DNA from: Rhodothermales bacterium
GTDB taxonomy: Bacteria > Bacteroidota > Rhodothermia > Rhodothermales > UBA10348
Reading direction: 5' to 3'
Length of the DNA stretch: 32,428 bases
Assembly (NCBI GenBank): GCA_030830105.1
Contig: JAURNP010000066.1
Span: 1-32,428, forward strand
The notes below the pieces were generated by a model, which saw nothing but the letters and a program-made list of their open reading frames with translations, ran no database searches and was not told the origin of the DNA. A program made the position numbers and the translations under genes. Below are positions 7,637 through 13,442 of this stretch, piece by piece; the stretch's first letter is position 1; every line of letters begins with the position of its first letter.

Positions 7637-9343
7637 ATGCTATCGCGATTCATCCCTGCTCTGGAGTGGGCACCTCGTTATGATCGCGCTCACCTCTCCG
7701 GAGATCTGAACGCCGGCCTGACGGTTGGCGTCATGCTCATCCCTCAGGGTCTCGCTTACGCCCTGATCGCCGGCCTTCCGCCCATCTACGGGCTGTACGC
7801 CGCGCTCGTCCCCATCGTGATCTACGCCTTCTTGGGCACCAGTGGTCAACTGGCCGTTGGACCCGTGGCTATGGTGAGTCTCCTGGTAGCCACCGGTGTC
7901 TCAGCACTGGCTCCTCAAGGCACGGACGAATATATCACGCTTGCCATCCTTCTGGCCTTCATGGTGGGTGTGATCCAACTCGCCTTAGGCCTTTTGCGAT
8001 TCGGCTTTATTACCGACTTCCTATCCCACCCCGTCCTGAGCGGTTTCACCAGTGCGGCGGCGTTGATCATTGGTCTGAATCAGCTCAAAAACCTGACCGG
8101 CATCCCGATTCCGCGCTCCAACAGTGTCTTCGAGATCCTGTACGAAGCCGGTGCGAGCTTCAGCACCATCCATATCCCAACGCTCGCCATCGGAATGGGA
8201 GGTATCCTCGTCATCGTGGGACTTCGAAAGTGGTCTCGCCGCATTCCCGGTGGCCTGATCGCCGTTGTCCTTGGCACGGCCGTAACGGCTATGCTGGCTC
8301 TGGACAACAGTGGTGTTGCCATCGTCGGCGATGTGCCCGCTGGTCTTCCAGCAGCGAGCATTTCTTTCCTGAACCTTGGCGCCGTGGCCGACCTGCTGCC
8401 GATCGCTCTCGCCATCTCCTTGGTCGGCTTCATGGAGTCCATTGCCGTGGCCAAAGCCTTTGCAGCAAAGCATCGCGCCACAATTGAACCGAGTCAAGAG
8501 CTGACCGCCCTTGGTATGGCCAATCTCGTCGGCGCCATATTCCAGTCCTACCCCACGACAGGGGGCTTTTCGCGTACTGCCGTCAACCACCAGGCGGGCT
8601 CTGTAACGCCGCTTGCTAGCCTGATCAGCGCCGCCATCGTCGGACTGACCCTGCTCTTCCTGACGCCGCTTTTCACCTATTTGCCCAAGGCATTGCTCGC
8701 CGCCATTGTCATGGTGGCCGTACTCGGACTCCTCGATATCAAGGAGATGCGCTTCCTGTGGAATTCGAACCGCACCGACTTGGCGTTGCTCCTGATCACG
8801 TTCATGGCTACCCTGGTGCTGGGCATCGAGCCGGGCATCCTGATTGGTGTCAGCATGTCGATGCTATCGTTCGTCTACCAGGCATCCCGACCCCATATGG
8901 CACGCCTCGGCCGGATGCCCGGACAGGAGACTTATCGTAATGTAGATCGCTTCCCGGAAGTGGAAACGGTGGATGGGATTGCCATTTTTCGGGTCGATGC
9001 TTCGCTCTTCTTCGGCAATGTCGAACACATCAAGGACGGTCTGAGCGCTTTGCTGATCAAGGAGCCAGATACGCAGGTATTGATCCTGGACCTGTATCCG
9101 GTCAACCGAGCCGACTCGACCGCCATCCATGCCCTGATGGACATTCACCAACGTCTATCAGATCGTGGCATTGCCCTGCTGCTCTCAGGAGTCAAAGGGC
9201 CCGTCCGGGATGCATTCGAACGTAGCGGTTTCACAAAGCGCATCGGACAAGGTGCCTTCTTCATGCGCATCCACGATGCCTGCCACGAAGCTCAGCGACG
9301 CATGAACACGTATCTTGTCGGCGAGATTGATAGCCCAGGCTAA
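7637..9343 (+). CDS. SulP family anion transporter with STAS domain (first copy)
   Basis: A 568-residue inner-membrane protein of the SulP/SLC26 family, which carries sulfate, bicarbonate or related anions. The signature lies near the N-terminus (GDLNAGLTVGVMLIPQGLAYA, then PPIYGLYAALVP) and is followed by the multi-helix transmembrane core (FTSAAALIIGLNQLKNLTG; YPTTGGFSRTAVN). A cytoplasmic STAS domain occupies about 440-560 (VLILDLYPVNRADSTAIHALM). It is downstream of the persulfide dioxygenase gene and 59 bases ahead of a second SulP gene. If the pathway ends in sulfate made in the cytoplasm, export or exchange is a plausible role; uptake cannot be excluded. Confidence 0.92.
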   Translation: MLSRFIPALEWAPRYDRAHLSGDLNAGLTVGVMLIPQGLAYALIAGLPPIYGLYAALVPIVIYAFLGTSGQLAVGPVAMVSLLVATGVSALAPQGTDEYITLAILLAFMVGVIQLALGLLRFGFITDFLSHPVLSGFTSAAALIIGLNQLKNLTGIPIPRSNSVFEILYEAGASFSTIHIPTLAIGMGGILVIVGLRKWSRRIPGGLIAVVLGTAVTAMLALDNSGVAIVGDVPAGLPAASISFLNLGAVADLLPIALAISLVGFMESIAVAKAFAAKHRATIEPSQELTALGMANLVGAIFQSYPTTGGFSRTAVNHQAGSVTPLASLISAAIVGLTLLFLTPLFTYLPKALLAAIVMVAVLGLLDIKEMRFLWNSNRTDLALLLITFMATLVLGIEPGILIGVSMSMLSFVYQASRPHMARLGRMPGQETYRNVDRFPEVETVDGIAIFRVDASLFFGNVEHIKDGLSALLIKEPDTQVLILDLYPVNRADSTAIHALMDIHQRLSDRGIALLLSGVKGPVRDAFERSGFTKRIGQGAFFMRIHDACHEAQRRMNTYLVGEIDSPG

Positions 9344-9402
9344 ACCCTTTGCATGACGCCTGGTCACCGCGACTGATCAGCAGGCACCCATCCCCGCAGT
9401 TT

Positions 9403-11115
9403 ATGTCATCTTCCGGACGAACCGCCACCTTGATCCCGGACTGGATGCGATCCTATCAACGATCGGATCTCGGGGGAGATCTGGTTGCCGGTATAACCGT
9501 GGGTGTGGTTCTGATTCCACAGGGAATGGCCTACGCCTTGCTCGCGGGCGTCTCTCCGGTGTATGGACTCTACGCCTCCCTTGTCCCGCTCCTGGTGTAC
9601 AGCCTCATGGGGAGGAGCCGCCACCTTGCCGTCGGAGTTGTGGCAATCGACTCACTGATCGTCGCCGCGGGAGTGGCGGCTATGGTACCGGGATCCGCTG
9701 CTGAAGCGCTTTCCCTGACGATTCTACTAGCCCTGATGGTCGGGGTCATCCAGATTGTCTTGGGGCTGTTGCGATTCGGGTTTGTGGTCAACCTGTTGTC
9801 GCGTCCGGTGACAACAGGTTTCACCAGTGCTGCCGCGTTGATTATCGGCATGAGCCAACTCAAGCATCTTCTGGGCGTGGACCTGGAGCGTAGCCTGAAC
9901 ATCTTTACGCTTCTCATACAGGCAGGCGAGAAGATTGCCCAACTGCATCTACCGTCGCTCCTGATTGGTGGGAGCGGCATCATTCTGCTGGTTCTGATCC
10001 GCAAGCGTTTTCCCCGCATACCCGGTCCACTTGTTGTGGTCATCCTGTCGGCATTGGCCGTGATAAGCTTGAATCTGGACTCGCGTGGTGTGTCGCTCGT
10101 GGGCGCTATCCCGTCGGGGCTACCTTCTCCGGGGGTCCCGGTCTGGACGATTGAGACAATCAAGGGGCTGTTTCCGACGGCTGTCACGCTGTCATTGATC
10201 CAGTTTGTAGGCGTGATTTCTCTGGGCAAGCTGTTTGCTGCGCGGCATGGATATCGCATTCAACCGAGCCGGGAACTGGTTACCCTCGGCAGCATGAATG
10301 CGATCGGTTCGCTCTTTCAGAGCATTCCTGTTTCAGGAAGCTTCTCGCGCAGCGCCGTGAACGAACGTGCTGGTGCCAATTCTCCGCTGGCCAATGCCAT
10401 TGCAGCGCTCCTCATCGCCGGAGTATTGATGTTTTTGACGCCGCTGTTCGCGTGGCTTCCTATCCCGATTTTCGCCTCCATCATCATGGTCTCCGCGTTC
10501 GGACTCATCGATGTAGCCGAAGTGCGCTACCTGCTGCGTACCAAGGCCGCGGACGGCATCATCGCCTTGCTGACCTTCCTGGCTACGCTCATTCTGGGCA
10601 TTCACCAGGGCATACTGACTGGAATCGGTCTGTCCGTCGTCGCCATCATGTACCGCATTTCGCGGCCTAATATTGCCGTCTTGGGATTACTGCCAGGGAC
10701 GCGCTCGTTCCGGAATGTGACCAATCATCCGAGCGCGCTTCAATTCGATGAGATCCTTGTCATTCGAGTAGATGCCTCGTTTACATTTGCCAACGCGGAC
10801 AGGGTGCGCGACCAGATCGTTACCAAAGCACGATCGAGCAAGGCGGGCACGGTAATTCTGGATGCCACGACGGTCAACGATCTCGATTCGACTGCCCTCG
10901 CCTTGCTGCAGGATACCCATGGTATCTTGAAAGAAGCGGGGGTTCAGCTGTGCATTGCCGGTGCTCATCAGGAGGTACTCAACGTACTACAAGCTTCCGG
11001 GCTGTGGGATGCCATGGGTGCCGAGGCCTTCTTCCTGAGTCCCTGGCGCGCGTTCGTGCACACGCTCAAATCGGTAGGACGGGAGGCGGAACTCGCTCAG
11101 CTGTCCGATGAGTGA
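9403..11115 (+). CDS. SulP family anion transporter with STAS domain (second copy)
   Basis: This 570-residue paralogue resembles the preceding gene along its whole length (DLVAGITVGVVLIPQGMAYA, VYGLYASLVP, FTSAAALIIGMSQLKHLLG, IPVSGSFSRSAVN). It ends in a STAS domain (TVILDATTVNDLDSTALALL). I chose the ATG at 9403 because its N-terminus then matches the first copy; the longer frame from a TTG at 9349 adds 18 residues with no counterpart. The gap from the first copy is short and without a terminator, suggesting co-transcription. Its stop lies inside the 3' end of the convergent TorD-family gene (19-base overlap). The two copies most likely arose by tandem duplication followed by divergence, perhaps with different anion preference. 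Confidence 0.92.
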   Translation: MSSSGRTATLIPDWMRSYQRSDLGGDLVAGITVGVVLIPQGMAYALLAGVSPVYGLYASLVPLLVYSLMGRSRHLAVGVVAIDSLIVAAGVAAMVPGSAAEALSLTILLALMVGVIQIVLGLLRFGFVVNLLSRPVTTGFTSAAALIIGMSQLKHLLGVDLERSLNIFTLLIQAGEKIAQLHLPSLLIGGSGIILLVLIRKRFPRIPGPLVVVILSALAVISLNLDSRGVSLVGAIPSGLPSPGVPVWTIETIKGLFPTAVTLSLIQFVGVISLGKLFAARHGYRIQPSRELVTLGSMNAIGSLFQSIPVSGSFSRSAVNERAGANSPLANAIAALLIAGVLMFLTPLFAWLPIPIFASIIMVSAFGLIDVAEVRYLLRTKAADGIIALLTFLATLILGIHQGILTGIGLSVVAIMYRISRPNIAVLGLLPGTRSFRNVTNHPSALQFDEILVIRVDASFTFANADRVRDQIVTKARSSKAGTVILDATTVNDLDSTALALLQDTHGILKEAGVQLCIAGAHQEVLNVLQASGLWDAMGAEAFFLSPWRAFVHTLKSVGREAELAQLSDE

Positions 11116-12056
11116 TCGCCAATATTTTCGTCGTCCTCGGCATCACGCATGCGCTCGAGGGTGGCACGAGTAAAAGCAAGACGCTCGAACCATTGCCTTT
11201 TCCACTGGTCGGCATCGGGCGCGGACGACCACGAAGCACGTGTTGTGTCGCATTCTTCGATAAGGGCGTCGCAAATGGCTGTCCATCCATCATACTGAGC
11301 ACCGGATCGCAATAGCCCTTCGACGATCCGGGCACGGGATCCGAAACCGGTTGGCAGGCGGAAAGCGCGTCCCAACTGAGACAGACGGGAGCGGGACAAT
11401 ACCAGGCCCGATCGAGCAGGAACGGCCAGAAACGCACCAATCCGAGCCAAGCCCACACGCCCTTCATTCAAGTCGAGATCTGCCCCGGCAAGGGAAGCAG
11501 GAATGAGGTTCGAGGCATCCTTTTTAGAGGGGGCGAGGGCCACGATATCATCCAATGCCTTGGCCAGCCCACTTCCCATGGCTTCGAACCAAGCCGATTC
11601 GGATCGCTGCAAGTGGAGCATGACCAGCGGCATCCAACCAGCGGCGTGTCTGTGCCAAAAGGCTGCCGCCTCATCCGGTGCACCGGTGCGCAACAAATGC
11701 GCCATAAAACCGAGTTCGTTCACCATGTGACCGGTCGATCGGGTCCTATCATCCGGCGCGAATCCGTGCGCCGTCATCCACGCATACACATGTTGTGCGA
11801 GCGACCCGCCCAGCATTCCATCGGCTTCCAAAAAGACCCCTGCATCAGGCATCACGTCGTGGGAAAGGATGCGATAGTGGTCAGCGGCCAGGTCATCCTC
11901 GGAAGGAATGGCTTCCTGAGAAAGGGAAACACCAGCCGTTGTCAGGATCGCCTGGTCACGGACAGGAACGGCGAACAGATGGGCGAGCGCAGCGAGCCGG
12001 TCGGCCAAAGGGCCGACCGGCTCGTTCGCGGAGCTGGATGCAGATGTGTCCGTCAC
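11097..12056 (-). CDS. TorD/DmsD-family molybdoenzyme chaperone
   Basis: A 319-residue, mostly helical protein. The central part (DHYRILSHDVMPDAGVFLE, then HMVNELGFMAHLL, then FWHRHAAGWMPLVMLHL) matches TorD-family chaperones, which bind bis-MGD enzymes during cofactor insertion. It is longer than typical TorD (about 200 residues), with an extra C-terminal region of about 120 residues (LDLNEGRVGLARIGAFLAVPARSGLVLSRS onward) of unknown role. It is the last gene of the minus-strand arm, 41 bases after sqr, so the SoeA-like enzyme two genes upstream is its likely client. The start is GTG at 12056. A perfect 14-bp-stem hairpin lies in codons of residues about 11-21. Confidence 0.82.
   Translation of the reverse strand: MTDTSASSSANEPVGPLADRLAALAHLFAVPVRDQAILTTAGVSLSQEAIPSEDDLAADHYRILSHDVMPDAGVFLEADGMLGGSLAQHVYAWMTAHGFAPDDRTRSTGHMVNELGFMAHLLRTGAPDEAAAFWHRHAAGWMPLVMLHLQRSESAWFEAMGSGLAKALDDIVALAPSKKDASNLIPASLAGADLDLNEGRVGLARIGAFLAVPARSGLVLSRSRLSQLGRAFRLPTGFGSRARIVEGLLRSGAQYDGWTAICDALIEECDTTRASWSSAPDADQWKRQWFERLAFTRATLERMRDAEDDENIGDHSSDS
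11993..12024. repeat. Perfect 14-bp inverted repeat inside the start of the TorD-family gene
   Basis: The arms CGAGCCGGTCGGCC and GGCCGACCGGCTCG are exact complements separated by four bases (AAAG on the plus strand). On the mRNA this is an extremely stable tetraloop hairpin starting about 32 bases after the GTG start of the chaperone gene. It encodes part of NEPVGPLADRL. Such a structure can slow ribosomes, stabilise the upstream sqr message or reduce chaperone expression. No T run follows, so it is not a standard terminator. Confidence 0.85.
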
Positions 12057-12097
12057 GATTCAGTCGTTGGTAGTCAATTAAACGATGTGGGGATTAC

Positions 12098-13306
12098 TCA
12101 CGCCCGACCCCGCAGCATGCCTTTCCAGTAGAGGTGAGGTAGCACGTACTTCTTCAGGATCCACATCGACCTGCGCGGTTTGGTTGTGTCGATGGGCAGC
12201 GACGGATCGGGCTCATTCTGGTAGTTGAACTCGGCCAGCAGCATTTCGCCATACCCTGTCGTGAGCGGACAGGAGGTGTAACCATAATACCGCTTGTCGG
12301 CGGTCACTTCATTTTCTTTCATTACGCGCAGCATGTTGGCCACCATGACAGGCGCCTGCTTGCGAACGGCAGCACCGGTCTTGGCGTTGGGCGTACCCGC
12401 CACATCTCCCAAGGCGAAGACATTCGGAAAGCGGGTGTGCTGCAGCGTATTGTGATCGACTTCAACCCAGCCATCGGCATTGGACACATCACTCTCTTTG
12501 ATGAAGTCCGGCGCCGATTGTGGAGGCACGACATGGATCATGTTGTAGGTCTCCACGCGCTGGCCCGTAACCTCCCCCGTTTCCTTGTCGATCAGGTCAA
12601 AGATAGCCTCGTTCTTCTCGCCTCGGATTTCGACCAAATTCGTGTAATGACTCCATTTGGAGCCATAGCGCTCCTGCACTTTGTGCAAGGCGTTTCGGAA
12701 GACTTCAACTCCAAAGAGCATGGTACCGGGTGACATCATTTCTACGTCCACCTTTCCCTGCAGTCCGTGGCGTCGCAGGTAATCCGCTGTCAGCCACATG
12801 ATCTTTTGCGGCGCACCGCCACACTTGATCGGCGTGTTGGGCTGGGTGAAAAAGGCCTTGTCACCTTCTTTCAGACTCTTGAGTACTTCCCAGGTATAGG
12901 GCGCCTGGTCGTAAAGATAATTCGAGCATACCCCCCCTTTACCAAGCGCTTCCGGGAGCCCCTTCACCTTATGCCAGTCGATCTGGATTCCTGGCGCCAC
13001 GATGAGGTAGTCGTACGTAACCTCTCCTCCAGACTCGAGCGTAATTTTTGCGTCTGCACCCGAAATCGTTGCCACCCGATCCTTGATCCATGCGACGCCG
13101 CTGGGAATATAGTCGGCGGTACGCTTTTTGGTGGCTTGCTGATCGAAGGTGCCAGCGCCAACGAGAGTCCACGCTGGCTGATAGTAATGCACCTCGGAAG
13201 GTTCGATGATTGCGACGTCGAGTTTGCGGTTCTTGCGTCGCAATTGGGCAGCTACAGTGATACCGGCTGTTCCGCCGCCTACGATAAGTACCTGATGATG
13301 GGTCAT
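12098..13306 (-). CDS. sqr: Sulfide:quinone oxidoreductase, type II (SQOR-like)
   Basis: A 402-residue flavoprotein with an N-terminal FAD-binding motif (VLIVGGGTAGITVA) and a second FAD contact (FALGDVAGTPNAKTGAAVRKQ). It oxidises sulfide at the membrane, passes electrons to quinone and leaves a persulfide on a thiol acceptor. The two redox cysteines expected for mitochondrial-type SQR are present: C162 in PIKCGGAPQK and C346 in YTSCPLTTGYGEM; C127 is also present. A C-terminal aromatic/basic stretch (MWILKKYVLPHLYWKGMLRG) fits membrane attachment. It follows the SoeA-like gene by 136 bases, a gap holding operator B and a tandem repeat, so it may have its own promoter. No ribosome-binding site precedes its ATG; a possible 35-codon leader frame ends in an ATGA overlap with it. 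Confidence 0.95.
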   Translation of the reverse strand: MTHHQVLIVGGGTAGITVAAQLRRKNRKLDVAIIEPSEVHYYQPAWTLVGAGTFDQQATKKRTADYIPSGVAWIKDRVATISGADAKITLESGGEVTYDYLIVAPGIQIDWHKVKGLPEALGKGGVCSNYLYDQAPYTWEVLKSLKEGDKAFFTQPNTPIKCGGAPQKIMWLTADYLRRHGLQGKVDVEMMSPGTMLFGVEVFRNALHKVQERYGSKWSHYTNLVEIRGEKNEAIFDLIDKETGEVTGQRVETYNMIHVVPPQSAPDFIKESDVSNADGWVEVDHNTLQHTRFPNVFALGDVAGTPNAKTGAAVRKQAPVMVANMLRVMKENEVTADKRYYGYTSCPLTTGYGEMLLAEFNYQNEPDPSLPIDTTKPRRSMWILKKYVLPHLYWKGMLRGRA

Positions 13307-13410
13307 GGATCTATATGGTGAGCAATCACTTTGTGGTGAGTAATCAACTTGTCATTACAACCTAATATCGCTCGAACACAGATCGACCGGTGTAGGGAAA
13401 ACCCCATCAT
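13303..13410 (-). CDS. Possible 35-codon leader ORF overlapping the sqr start
   Basis: An ATG at 13410 begins a frame whose TGA (13305-13303) overlaps the sqr ATG as ATGA. A strong AAGGAGG (13430-13424) lies upstream, but at 13 bases it is farther than ideal. The peptide (MMGFSLHRSICVRAILGC...) contains two cysteines and has no recognised family. sqr itself has no visible ribosome-binding site, so translational coupling is conceivable. Against this, operator B lies inside the frame, so an sqr promoter there would not transcribe the whole ORF. The frame is also open further upstream, so it may be chance. Confidence 0.25.
   Translation of the reverse strand: MMGFSLHRSICVRAILGCNDKLITHHKVIAHHIDP
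13317..13352. repeat. Tandem 18-base imperfect direct repeat before sqr
   Basis: GGTGAGCAATCACTTTGT (13317-13334) is followed directly by GGTGAGTAATCAACTTGT (13335-13352), with three mismatches. The second copy runs into operator B (13349-13360). The repeats lie within 46 bases of the sqr start codon, where a promoter or 5' leader should be, so they may bind a regulator or result from a small duplication. Confidence 0.7.
13349..13360. promoter_or_regulatory. Predicted operator B of the TGTCATNACA family, upstream of sqr
   Basis: TTGTCATTACAA is the fullest form of the window's recurring dyad (TTGT-CATT-ACAA). The core ends 43 bases from the sqr ATG, a position suited to repression or activation of an internal promoter. 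An identical 12-base sequence occurs at 28671-28682 before the FadL-like gene. Confidence 0.65.
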
Positions 13411-13442
13411 GACCTGCCCGAATCCTCCTTCACAAGCAATTC

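Noticed and set aside
9349-9402. TTG start at 9349 for the second SulP protein
   Set aside because: The added residues have no counterpart in the tandem paralogue, and the ATG at 9403 aligns with the first copy's N-terminus.
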